64,000 bases of DNA from Acinetobacter pittii (GTDB lineage Bacteria > Pseudomonadota > Gammaproteobacteria > Pseudomonadales > Moraxellaceae): positions 1,674,001-1,738,000 of the forward strand of contig NZ_CP139249.1 of the NCBI RefSeq assembly GCF_034064985.1, written 5' to 3'. Position 1 is the stretch's first letter. Each line of letters begins with the position of its first letter. Under the pieces are notes generated by a model. The model was given only the letters and a program-made list of their open reading frames with translations. It had not been told where the DNA came from and searched no databases. Of the stretch, positions 1-8,216 are shown in pieces. A program made the position numbers and the translations under genes.

Positions 1-254
1 TAGAAAAATATGATGCATTGGTTCTACCGACACTTCCACAAATTCCACCAAAAGTTTCTGAAGCTGAAAACACGGTCGCTTTTTTGAACCTAACCGGTTT
101 AGTTCGACCATTTAATTTATCAGGACATCCAGCTATTTCAGTGCCACTTGAAACCAGTGAAGGCTTGCCTGTGGGCTTACAGTTCGTATCAAAGCATCAA
201 AAAGATGAGCAATTATGTGCAATAGCTAAATTTTGTGTTGATGCAATGCAATAA
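1..254 (+). CDS. iacH: Amidase, C-terminal fragment (IacH-like), cut by window start
   Basis: This is the C-terminal part of an amidase-signature hydrolase. The reading frame is open from the first base, and the visible residues (YDALVLPTL, then GHPAISVPL and GLPVGLQF) are the typical end of this family. The Ser-Ser-Lys catalytic residues would lie upstream, outside the window. It ends 18 bases before iacA and reads in the same direction. In known Acinetobacter iac clusters an amidase called IacH heads the operon, so the name rests mainly on position. Its exact substrate in indole-acetate metabolism cannot be told from this fragment. Confidence 0.75.
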   Translation, partial: EKYDALVLPTLPQIPPKVSEAENTVAFLNLTGLVRPFNLSGHPAISVPLETSEGLPVGLQFVSKHQKDEQLCAIAKFCVDAMQ

Positions 255-272
255 ATTACAAGGAGTTAGATG

Positions 273-1439
273 ATGAATAAGTTGTCTAAAATGGAGTTTG
301 CTTCTCAAGACAAAGCAGTTGACTTAGATGCTTTGTGCCAAGAAATTCGTGAGCGTGCCTGTGCAGGTGAGTTTGATAATCAGGCCTATGTAAGCCAAGA
401 CATTATCGAAAAACTTAAAAAAATTGGTGTTTACCGTGCTTTGGTGCCTAAACGTTTTGGTGGTGAAGAATGGTCACCACGGCAATTTTGTGAGTTGATC
501 GAGACTTTATCTAAAGCTGATGGTTCAGTGGGTTGGGTAGCAAGTTTCGGTATGAGTCCTGCGTATTTAGGAAGTTTGCCGGAAGAAACGCTGAAAGAGT
601 TGTACCAAAACGGGCCAGATGTCGTATTTGCCGGAGGTATTTTCCCACCTCAGCCTGCCGAAATTACCGATGAAGGTGTGGTGGTGCGCGGACGTTGGAA
701 ATTTTCAAGCGGCTGTATGGGCGCTGACATTGTTGGCGTGGGAATTTCACCTCTTAAAAACAATGAAATGCAAGGTTTACCACGCATGGCCGTGATGCCT
801 GCCAACAAAGCCAAAATCGAAATGACATGGGACACTGTTGGCCTAAAAGGTACCGGAAGCCATGATTTGGTGGTTGAAGATGTATTGGTCGAAAAGAAAT
901 GGACCTTTGTACGTGGCGAACCTTCAAAACTCAGCGAGCCATTTTTTAAATATCCATCACTGTCTTTAGCGACTCAAGTATTAACCGTGGTGGGTATTGG
1001 TGTTGCAGCTGCCGCATTAGAAGAATTTGAAAAATTAGCACCGGGTAAAGCATCTATTACGGGTGGGTCAGAAATTGCAAACCGCCCAGTGACTCAATAT
1101 GAGTTTGCTCAAGCTGATGCAGAGTTTCAGGCGGCAAAGTCTTGGTTTTATCAAACCATGGATATTGTCTGGAATGAAATTATTGCTGGTCGTGAAGCAA
1201 CTGCTGAACAGATTAGTGATATGCGTCTGGCATGTACACATGCAGCTCGCGTTTGCGCCAAAGTGACCCGAAAAATGCAAATGCTCGCGGGTATGACAGC
1301 GATTTATACCAACAATCCATTTAGCCGTTTTGTAAATGACACCAACGTGGTGACCCAACATGCCTTTATGGGTGATGCAACTTTACAAAATGCAGGTTTA
1401 GTCAGTTTCGGATTAAAGCCAACCCCAGGTTATCTATAA
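273..1439 (+). CDS. iacA: Acyl-CoA-dehydrogenase-fold flavin monooxygenase IacA
   Basis: The protein has 388 residues and the acyl-CoA dehydrogenase fold of two-component flavin hydroxylases (HsaA/HpaB-like). Visible family features include RFGGEEW near residue 65, DGSVGW near 92 and a helical C-terminal domain. In the iac pathway IacA is the oxygenase thought to begin oxidation of the indole ring, using reduced flavin supplied by a reductase such as IacG. The start at 273 is preferred over 270 because AGGAG at 261-265 lies seven bases upstream. It follows the amidase and precedes iacB by 28 bases in one operon. Family assignment is secure. The reaction is inferred from the conserved cluster. 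Confidence 0.88.
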   Translation: MNKLSKMEFASQDKAVDLDALCQEIRERACAGEFDNQAYVSQDIIEKLKKIGVYRALVPKRFGGEEWSPRQFCELIETLSKADGSVGWVASFGMSPAYLGSLPEETLKELYQNGPDVVFAGGIFPPQPAEITDEGVVVRGRWKFSSGCMGADIVGVGISPLKNNEMQGLPRMAVMPANKAKIEMTWDTVGLKGTGSHDLVVEDVLVEKKWTFVRGEPSKLSEPFFKYPSLSLATQVLTVVGIGVAAAALEEFEKLAPGKASITGGSEIANRPVTQYEFAQADAEFQAAKSWFYQTMDIVWNEIIAGREATAEQISDMRLACTHAARVCAKVTRKMQMLAGMTAIYTNNPFSRFVNDTNVVTQHAFMGDATLQNAGLVSFGLKPTPGYL

Positions 1440-1467
1440 GTTTAAATTTTGAAAAAGGAATATTGAG

Positions 1468-1827
1468 ATGGAAGCTAAAAAACCATTACGCGTGTTGTTT
1501 TGCATGGGTATTAACCAGAACTTTTTTGATGCAGAACCTGCTGAAGCAAAAGCGGTTTGGGCAGCATTTGGTGAAATGTGGAATGGCATTCATGACCTAC
1601 CTGGTGTGCATGTTTTTGGGAATCTTGATGATGACCAAAGCATGGTGGGTGCAAGTACGGGCTGGCCTTGGACCACTTATTTGCTTGCAGATGTTCCGGA
1701 TATTGAGACAGTACATGCAGCTTGTAACTTGTTTAGAACGACCGTGGTGGGTGAAGGGCCATACAAACTTTGGAAATATTGCAAAGTTGAAGCTCGTGTT
1801 GGTCGTGAATTGATTATTCAACGTTAA
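1468..1827 (+). CDS. iacB: Small conserved iac protein IacB
   Basis: This 119-residue soluble protein has no signal peptide or membrane segment. It sits between iacA and iacI in the order found in Acinetobacter iac clusters. Its biochemical role is not established, and it resembles small dimeric alpha/beta-barrel-type proteins only loosely. The AAAAGGAA stretch just upstream supports the ATG at 1468. A second frame starting at 1463 overlaps it but has a Cys/Trp-rich, non-protein-like composition. The iac order makes the gene name likely, but the function is unknown. Confidence 0.8.
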   Translation: MEAKKPLRVLFCMGINQNFFDAEPAEAKAVWAAFGEMWNGIHDLPGVHVFGNLDDDQSMVGASTGWPWTTYLLADVPDIETVHAACNLFRTTVVGEGPYKLWKYCKVEARVGRELIIQR

Positions 1828-1837
1828 GGCGACCGCA

Positions 1838-2365
1838 ATGACTGACAAAGTGAATATTGCAGAGATTATAGAACGGCTAGAACAGTTGGAAGCACTCAAT
1901 GCCATTCGTAACTGCATAAACCGTTATATGGAAATCTGCGACGAGCTCAATGCAAATACAGATCTTTATGAGTTGATGAATCTTTTTGATCAAGACTGTA
2001 TTTGGGAAGGTATTGGTGAGAAATATTCCAAATCTTTTGGTCGTTATGATTCTTGGCAGTCGATTTACGACATGTTTAAAAGCTATACCCAAAAAGAATC
2101 TCACTTTGTTATGAATGCACACTTTGTAAATTCAGAACAAATTTATGTAAATCAAAATGATGCAAATGCTTCATGGCTGATGTTGCAAACTTCAACTTTT
2201 CAAGATGGCCGTAGTCATCTGAATGCGGCAAAGCTCAAGGTGAAGTTTCAGAAGCAAGCAGATGGAACATGGAAAATTAAACATTTCCAAACACAGAATA
2301 TTTTCAGTCGTCCGGTATCGCATTGGCAAAGTGAAGCCGAGTTGCCGGTACCTTCCCAGGAATGA
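1838..2365 (+). CDS. iacI: SnoaL/NTF2-like protein IacI
   Basis: The protein has 175 residues. Its composition and layout match the SnoaL/NTF2-like cone fold: an N-terminal helix, then a run of aromatic residues around WEGIGEKY and FGRYDSW, then beta-rich segments ending in WKIKHFQTQN. Such proteins act as small isomerases, hydrolases or pocket proteins, and some are beta-subunit-like partners of aromatic oxygenases. It starts ten bases after iacB and its stop overlaps an upstream ATG of iacC, so translation is probably coupled. In the iac pathway it has been linked to handling of an oxidised indole-acetate intermediate, but the sequence does not show which. Confidence 0.78.
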   Translation: MTDKVNIAEIIERLEQLEALNAIRNCINRYMEICDELNANTDLYELMNLFDQDCIWEGIGEKYSKSFGRYDSWQSIYDMFKSYTQKESHFVMNAHFVNSEQIYVNQNDANASWLMLQTSTFQDGRSHLNAAKLKVKFQKQADGTWKIKHFQTQNIFSRPVSHWQSEAELPVPSQE

Positions 2366-2394
2366 CCCAGGACATATTTAAAAGGACTATTGAT

Positions 2395-3672
2395 ATGAAC
2401 AGTATTATCCCAACGCATAACATTGGCATTGATTACGATGCTTTAGTTAAAAGTGACCGTGCCCATACTTCTCTTTATAAAGATGAACGCATTTTTGATG
2501 AAGAAATGGAAAAAATCTTTTATAGCACTTGGGTGTGGGTTGCGCATGCCAGCGAAATTCCAGAAGGCGGAAGCTATAAAACGATTAATATCGGTAAACA
2601 ACCTGTGGTTGTGGTGCGTGACCGTAAAAAGAAAGTCCATGTACTTTTAAACCGTTGTCGTCACCGTGCAGCAACCGTATGTGAACATAAAAAAGGAAAA
2701 ACTAATAGTTTTGTATGTCCGTACCACGGTTGGAGTTATGCACTTGACGGTAGTTTACGTGGTGTGCCATCTCCGGAAAGCTACGGTGATTGTTTAGATA
2801 AATCAGAATTACCACTGGTGAGTCTACGGGTAGAAGAATATAACGGCATGATCTTCGCTTCATTTAAAGAAGACATTCAACCGCTTGAAGAGTTCCTTGG
2901 GCCAGCAAAAAAATGGATTGATCTGTTTATGAAACAAGGTGCGGGTTATCCAATTAAAGTGTTGGGTGAACATCGTTTCCGTTTCCCGGGTAACTGGAAA
3001 ATCCAGCTTGAAAATACCACCGATGCATATCACTTCCCGCTGGTACACAAGTCATTCTTAAGTTCTGTAGATGAAAAAACCGAAGAACTCTTTAACTTCG
3101 AAAACCAGCCGGGCTTTGTTGAAGACTTAGGTAATGGTCACAGTGTCATGGTGATGATTCCTGAACTGGTCGATTTAGAAGAAGACTTAATGGAGCGACC
3201 AATTCAAGAGCGTTTCGAAGACTTGGCTCAAGCTTTGCGTGACGAAGGGCATGAAGAGTTAGAAGTACGCCGTATTGTTCGAGCAGTGGGTGGTTCTGGC
3301 TTTAACTTAAATTTATTTCCGAATATTGCATGCTCAATGGCGTTCTTCCGTGTGTTACAGCCAATTTCAGTTGCTGAAACAGAAATTCATCACTCGGTGA
3401 TTACGATGGATGGCGGTCCACAAATTGCCAATCAATATCGTTTACGTTTGCATGAACATTTCCAAGGTCCATTTGGTTTTGGTACGCCAGATGACTCTGA
3501 GGCTTGGGAACGCGTACAACATGGTGCCAATGCCGGTAATGATTTATGGATCATGCTCAACCGCGGTTTACCGGGCGAAGTTAAAACTGAAGATGGCTTA
3601 AAAAGTGATGTCAGTGCTGAAACAGGTATGCGTGCAGCATATCAGCAATGGAAAAAGATGATGACAGCTTAA
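2395..3672 (+). CDS. iacC: Rieske ring-hydroxylating oxygenase large subunit IacC
   Basis: This is an aromatic-ring dioxygenase alpha subunit of about 425 residues. The Rieske [2Fe-2S] ligands appear as CRH and CPYH (C88, H90, C108, H111 from the start at 2395). The mononuclear iron site reads DAYH...H (D210, H213, H218), with aspartate as the bridging residue as usual for aromatic dioxygenases. The ATG at 2395 has AAAGGA eight bases upstream. An in-frame ATG at 2362 overlaps the iacI stop but has poor spacing to any ribosome site. With IacD and reductase IacF it probably performs the late ring oxidation toward catechol. Confidence 0.9.
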   Translation: MNSIIPTHNIGIDYDALVKSDRAHTSLYKDERIFDEEMEKIFYSTWVWVAHASEIPEGGSYKTINIGKQPVVVVRDRKKKVHVLLNRCRHRAATVCEHKKGKTNSFVCPYHGWSYALDGSLRGVPSPESYGDCLDKSELPLVSLRVEEYNGMIFASFKEDIQPLEEFLGPAKKWIDLFMKQGAGYPIKVLGEHRFRFPGNWKIQLENTTDAYHFPLVHKSFLSSVDEKTEELFNFENQPGFVEDLGNGHSVMVMIPELVDLEEDLMERPIQERFEDLAQALRDEGHEELEVRRIVRAVGGSGFNLNLFPNIACSMAFFRVLQPISVAETEIHHSVITMDGGPQIANQYRLRLHEHFQGPFGFGTPDDSEAWERVQHGANAGNDLWIMLNRGLPGEVKTEDGLKSDVSAETGMRAAYQQWKKMMTA

Positions 3673-3682
3673 GGAGAGAGCA

Positions 3683-4168
3683 ATGAATATGAATCTGCAA
3701 TTATTAAATGAAGTCACTGCTTTCATCTGGGCTGAAGCAGATATGTTAGACCACAGTGAATACCGTGAATGGCTCAATTTATGGAATGAAAAAGGTGTTT
3801 ATATCATTCCGATTGACCCGAACCTCACAGACTACGAAAACAACTTAAATTATGCTTATGACGATAATCATATGCGTAAGTTACGGGTAGAGCGTCTCGA
3901 AAATGGTGAGGCAATTTCTACGGCACCAAAGGCAAATACGGTACGCAGTATTTCGCGAGTACGAGTGATTCAAGATCAAGATGATGAAATCGTTTTACGC
4001 TGTGCTCAAAATTTACGTGAATTTCGTAAAGAAAACCTCAAGCATTACACGGCCGATATTACGTACCATCTAACCCGTGATGCTGATACTGGTTTTAAAA
4101 TTAACCGTAAAATCATTAACTTGGTTAACTCAACCGATACCTTGGCTGGTATTAGCTACATTCTTTAG
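3683..4168 (+). CDS. iacD: Ring-hydroxylating oxygenase small subunit IacD
   Basis: The protein has 161 residues with the cone-shaped beta-subunit signature of Rieske dioxygenases. It opens with an acidic helix (EADMLDHSEYREWLNLW), followed by a Tyr/Asn-rich stretch, RSISRVR and LREFRKENL. The subunit has no metal site and stabilises the alpha3-beta3 hexamer. It lies ten bases after iacC with a GGAGAG ribosome site. Its stop lies next to the Shine-Dalgarno sequence of iacE, so expression of the oxygenase subunits is tightly linked. Confidence is high because of the adjacent large subunit. Confidence 0.88.
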   Translation: MNMNLQLLNEVTAFIWAEADMLDHSEYREWLNLWNEKGVYIIPIDPNLTDYENNLNYAYDDNHMRKLRVERLENGEAISTAPKANTVRSISRVRVIQDQDDEIVLRCAQNLREFRKENLKHYTADITYHLTRDADTGFKINRKIINLVNSTDTLAGISYIL

Positions 4169-4178
4169 GAGCGGTAAC

Positions 4179-4916
4179 ATGAAACAGGTTGTTTTAGTGA
4201 CAGGTGCTGCTTCTGGACTCGGTAATGTGATTGCTGAATATTTTGCGAGCCAAGGCCATCAAGTGATTTTGTCAGCCAGTACGCTTGAAAAAGCCGAAAA
4301 TGCTAAGGCACAAAGTCAGTATGCCCAAAATATGTTTCCTTTAAAGCTGGATATTTCGGTCGAGGCAGATTTTCATGCAGCGGTGCAATGGATTGAAGAG
4401 AAATTTTCTAAACTTGATGTGTTAATTAACAATGCCACCGTCACCAAAGCAACGCCTGTATTAGAAATTACCGCAGCCGATTTTGATTGGATCACGCAAG
4501 TTAACCAACGCGGCACCTTTCAAGCTTGCCAAATTATTGGCCAATATATGGCTAAAAAGGGTTATGGACGCATCATTAATATGGCGTCGTTAGCGGGACA
4601 AAATGGCGGTACTGCAACAGGTGCACACTATGCGGCAACCAAAGGTGCCATTGTGACGTTAACCAAAATCTTTGCCAAAGAGTTTGCGGCAAAAGGGGTG
4701 ACAGTCAATGCGGTTGCACCAGGACCGATGGAATCACCAATCGTTCATAGTGTAGTGCCAGACGAAAAAATGGAACAGTTCATCCAGAATATTCCGGTTA
4801 AAGCCTTAGGTAGTATGCATTTTATTGCTGAAACTTGTGGGTTGCTTGCGAGTCCAAATGCGGGGTTTGTGACTGGTGCAACATGGGATATTAACGGTGG
4901 TTTATTCATGCGTTAA
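4179..4916 (+). CDS. iacE: Short-chain dehydrogenase/reductase IacE
   Basis: This is a classical SDR of 245 residues. The NAD(P)-binding TGAASGLG lies at residues 8-15, followed by NNA, the catalytic serine in MASLAG and the catalytic YAATK (YxxxK). AGGAGCGG directly before the ATG at 4179 fixes the start, and a longer reading frame from 4077 would overlap most of the end of iacD. In the iac pathway it is proposed to oxidise a hydroxylated intermediate between the IacA and IacC steps. The fold is certain. The substrate is inferred from the cluster. Confidence 0.88.
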   Translation: MKQVVLVTGAASGLGNVIAEYFASQGHQVILSASTLEKAENAKAQSQYAQNMFPLKLDISVEADFHAAVQWIEEKFSKLDVLINNATVTKATPVLEITAADFDWITQVNQRGTFQACQIIGQYMAKKGYGRIINMASLAGQNGGTATGAHYAATKGAIVTLTKIFAKEFAAKGVTVNAVAPGPMESPIVHSVVPDEKMEQFIQNIPVKALGSMHFIAETCGLLASPNAGFVTGATWDINGGLFMR

Positions 4917-4950
4917 GCCAATCGCTTAACCATGAAAAGGGAGTTAAATC

Positions 4951-5904
4951 ATGACTACACTTTATGATGTTGTCGTTAAAAATCGCCATGTGGAAGGTGG
5001 AAATATTGCAGTTATGGAGTTTGAATCTGCAACTTCTGCTGCATTACCAAAGGTTGAACCCGGTGCACATATTGATGTGCACTTACCAAATGGTATGGTG
5101 CGCCAATATTCACTTTGCCAAAATCCAAATGATGAAGGTAAGTTTCGCCTTGGAATTTTACGTGACCCTGAATCACGTGGTGGCTCAGTCTCGGCTTTTG
5201 ATGAAATTAAAGATGGCATGCAAATTCAGGTGAGCGAGCCGAAAAACTTATTTCCACTTTTAAAAGCCAAACACAGCGTATTGATTGGCGGTGGAATTGG
5301 AATTACGCCGTTAATCACGATGGCCTATCAACTTGCACACGAAGGCGAATCATTTGAGCTTCACTACTGTGGCGCTAGCCCTCAAAACTGCGCTTTTGTT
5401 GATGAAATTAAAAATGGTGAGTTAGCAAAATATACAACCTTCCATTTTAAATCTGAAGGTGCAAGCCACCGAGCATTTTTTGAATCTGCTATTAAAGATA
5501 TTGACCTTGAGAGCCATATCTATACCTGTGGTCCAGTCGGTTTCATGGATTGGGTGATTAACCTTGCAACGACTCACGATTTTCCTGAACAGCAAATCCA
5601 CAAAGAATATTTCCAAGTTGAAACAGACATCTCTGGAGATTCATTTGAGGTGGTGGCTGAGCGTAGTGGAAAAATCATTATGGTTGAAGCTGGCGAAACC
5701 ATTTTGCAGGCTTTGGCTAAAGAAGGCATCGACATCGAAATGTCATGCGAGCAAGGCGTATGCGGAACCTGCATGTGCGACGTGATTGAAGGCGAACCTG
5801 ATCATCGAGATGTTTATTTTACTGATGAAGAAAAAGCCAGCAATGAACAAATCTTGGTGTGCTGTTCACGCTCTAAAACACCAAGACTAGTTTTAGATAT
5901 CTAA
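4951..5904 (+). CDS. iacF: Oxygenase reductase (FMN, NAD, plant-type [2Fe-2S]) IacF
   Basis: The protein has 317 residues in the phthalate-dioxygenase-reductase arrangement. An N-terminal flavin domain carries RQYSLC, an NAD domain carries GGGIGITPL, and a C-terminal plant-type ferredoxin domain carries the cluster ligands in CEQGVCGTC and a later Cys near CCS. It passes electrons from NADH to the Rieske centre of IacC. It follows iacE by 34 bases and has GGGAG upstream. It is the only such reductase in the window, which matters when looking at the second Rieske gene at 36840. Confidence 0.9.
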   Translation: MTTLYDVVVKNRHVEGGNIAVMEFESATSAALPKVEPGAHIDVHLPNGMVRQYSLCQNPNDEGKFRLGILRDPESRGGSVSAFDEIKDGMQIQVSEPKNLFPLLKAKHSVLIGGGIGITPLITMAYQLAHEGESFELHYCGASPQNCAFVDEIKNGELAKYTTFHFKSEGASHRAFFESAIKDIDLESHIYTCGPVGFMDWVINLATTHDFPEQQIHKEYFQVETDISGDSFEVVAERSGKIIMVEAGETILQALAKEGIDIEMSCEQGVCGTCMCDVIEGEPDHRDVYFTDEEKASNEQILVCCSRSKTPRLVLDI

Positions 5905-5942
5905 TGCTCTCGCGATTTATATGGATGTATGAGAAGGTTTAG

Positions 5943-6905
<963 letters not shown>

Positions 6906-6913
6906 GTCCCATT

Positions 6914-6944
6914 AAGCTGATAAATTGAATTGATTTATCAGCTT
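6914..6944 (+). terminator. Hairpin at end of iac operon
   Basis: A perfect 11-bp stem (AAGCTGATAAA / TTTATCAGCTT) with a nine-base loop lies nine bases after the iacG stop. The run of T residues behind it is poor, so it may be a weak terminator or an mRNA 3'-end stabiliser. Confidence 0.55.
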
Positions 6945-7045
6945 ATTCATATCTAGCTGACTATCATCAAAACAATTCCAAGGATAAGGAATTTTTGGCA
7001 CACAATTTGTTTATCAATAAAACAAGATTGCAAATAAGCCAAGAC

Positions 7046-7084
7046 AGTGCACCACCGCAAACGCAAAATTTTGAGCGGTGGCAC
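7046..7084 (+). promoter_or_regulatory. Hairpin in feaR leader
   Basis: CCACCGC at 7052-7058 pairs with GCGGTGG at 7075-7081, and the outer GTGC/GCAC-like bases extend it. The GC-rich stem lies about 20 bases before the feaR start codon in otherwise AT-rich DNA, so it probably folds in the leader mRNA. No known riboregulator is recognised. Confidence 0.4.
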
Positions 7085-7103
7085 ATGTATAGAGAGGTAA
7101 GGG

Positions 7104-8018
7104 ATGAACCAATATGTAAGCGATGCATTACTCACATGGACGCACCATATTAAAAATGTGTGCGGCAATTTTGAAACCGATTTTGACGGAACTCGTAATT
7201 TATTCATTGGTGAAGTTCAGTGCTTTTTATTGGGTGATACCGAAATTGCTTTTATTAAAAATAATGCCAATAAAATTGTCCGGAAAGCCGATGAAATCGA
7301 TCGAGTGAATAATCGTTTTTGTTTTTTGATTTTGCAGTATTCGGGAAAAATGCTGCTCGAGTATAAAAATGAAACCTTAAGCCTAAATGAAGGCGATATT
7401 GTGTTGGTCGATCCGGTCGAAACAATTTCGATGTATCCGCAGGGATTAGTCAGCCAGATTTCAGTCCATCTCTCACGTGAAAAATTACTTAAAGAAAATA
7501 TTAGTACCGAATATTTTGGAAAACTAATTACGCAAAATATGAGTGGTTTTTTACTCAAGAATATTTTGAAAAATATGTCTGCTGAAAACATCAAACTTTG
7601 GTATGCAACTGAAGATGGCAATGCTTTTGAAGATGCACTGATTGCTCTAATCAAACCCACAATCAATTATAAAAATGTTCATAGCTCCAATAATCTGATG
7701 GAAAAAGCCGAGCGCTATATTATAGAAAACTTAGCAAAACCCGATTTAACCCCTAAATTAATTGCAGAGCATATTGGAGTATCACTACGACATCTCTACC
7801 GTTTATTCCTTCAAGAAAACCTATCTATTAACAAATACATACAGCTAAAACGCCTAGAAAAAGTCAAAGCGGATTTGCTTGATAAAAAGAACAAACAAAG
7901 CTCGATTACCCAAATTGCCTTGAAGTGGGGTTTCTGGGACGGTGCTCATTTTTCAAAAATCTTTAAAAAGACCTATGGTATCTCTCCTAAAGAGTTTAGA
8001 GAGGGTATGACAGTTTAA
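7104..8018 (+). CDS. feaR: AraC-family activator, FeaR-like
   Basis: This is a 304-residue AraC-type regulator. The N-terminal half resembles E. coli FeaR: HIKNVCGNF near residue 15, FLILQYSGKM near 75, and GDIVLVD near 97. The C-terminal third is a double helix-turn-helix (ELAKPDLT-like opening, GVSLRHLYRLF, then WGFWDGAHFSKIFKKTYGISP). In E. coli FeaR activates the amine oxidase and phenylacetaldehyde dehydrogenase genes in response to arylethylamines. Here it stands directly upstream of tynA and reads in the same direction, which supports the name. A direct repeat at 8035-8072 is a plausible binding site. Confidence 0.82.
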   Translation: MNQYVSDALLTWTHHIKNVCGNFETDFDGTRNLFIGEVQCFLLGDTEIAFIKNNANKIVRKADEIDRVNNRFCFLILQYSGKMLLEYKNETLSLNEGDIVLVDPVETISMYPQGLVSQISVHLSREKLLKENISTEYFGKLITQNMSGFLLKNILKNMSAENIKLWYATEDGNAFEDALIALIKPTINYKNVHSSNNLMEKAERYIIENLAKPDLTPKLIAEHIGVSLRHLYRLFLQENLSINKYIQLKRLEKVKADLLDKKNKQSSITQIALKWGFWDGAHFSKIFKKTYGISPKEFREGMTV

Positions 8019-8034
8019 TTTTTCATCTTTGAAT

Positions 8035-8072
8035 GTCATTTTTAGACAAATACGACGTCATTCTTGAACAAG
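8035..8072 (+). promoter_or_regulatory. 22-bp-spaced direct repeat, candidate FeaR site
   Basis: Two copies of GTCATTnTTnnACAA lie at 8035-8049 and 8057-8071, exactly 22 bp apart (two helical turns). This is the usual arrangement of binding sites for AraC-family activators. They stand between feaR and tynA. Assignment to FeaR is inferred from position. Confidence 0.5.
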
Positions 8073-8099
8073 CTAGCCCTATGTAACTGTGTTGAAATT

Positions 8100-8165
8100 A
8101 AATTCATTAGAGCAGGTTAGATAAGCTTAATAACCATAAAACTATTAAGTTAGTCTAATGAATTT
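8100..8165 (+). repeat. Nested inverted repeat in tynA leader
   Basis: A perfect 12-bp inverted repeat (AAATTCATTAGA at 8100-8111, TCTAATGAATTT at 8154-8165) encloses a second stem (CTTAATA at 8126-8132, TATTAAG at 8143-8149). No T-run follows, so it is not a standard terminator. It lies 51 bases before tynA and could be an operator pair or a leader mRNA structure. Confidence 0.55.
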
Positions 8166-8216
8166 CACTCACAAGAAGTGCATTTTAACTGTCTGATTCA
8201 GATAGTTCAGGGATAG

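Noticed and set aside
1463..1813. A second frame overlapping iacB
   Set aside because: Its composition is rich in Cys, Trp and Met and unlike a real protein. The frame at 1468 has a ribosome site and fits iacB.
8100..8165. Terminator for feaR
   Set aside because: The stems are long but no T-run follows, and the structure lies 80 bases after the feaR stop.
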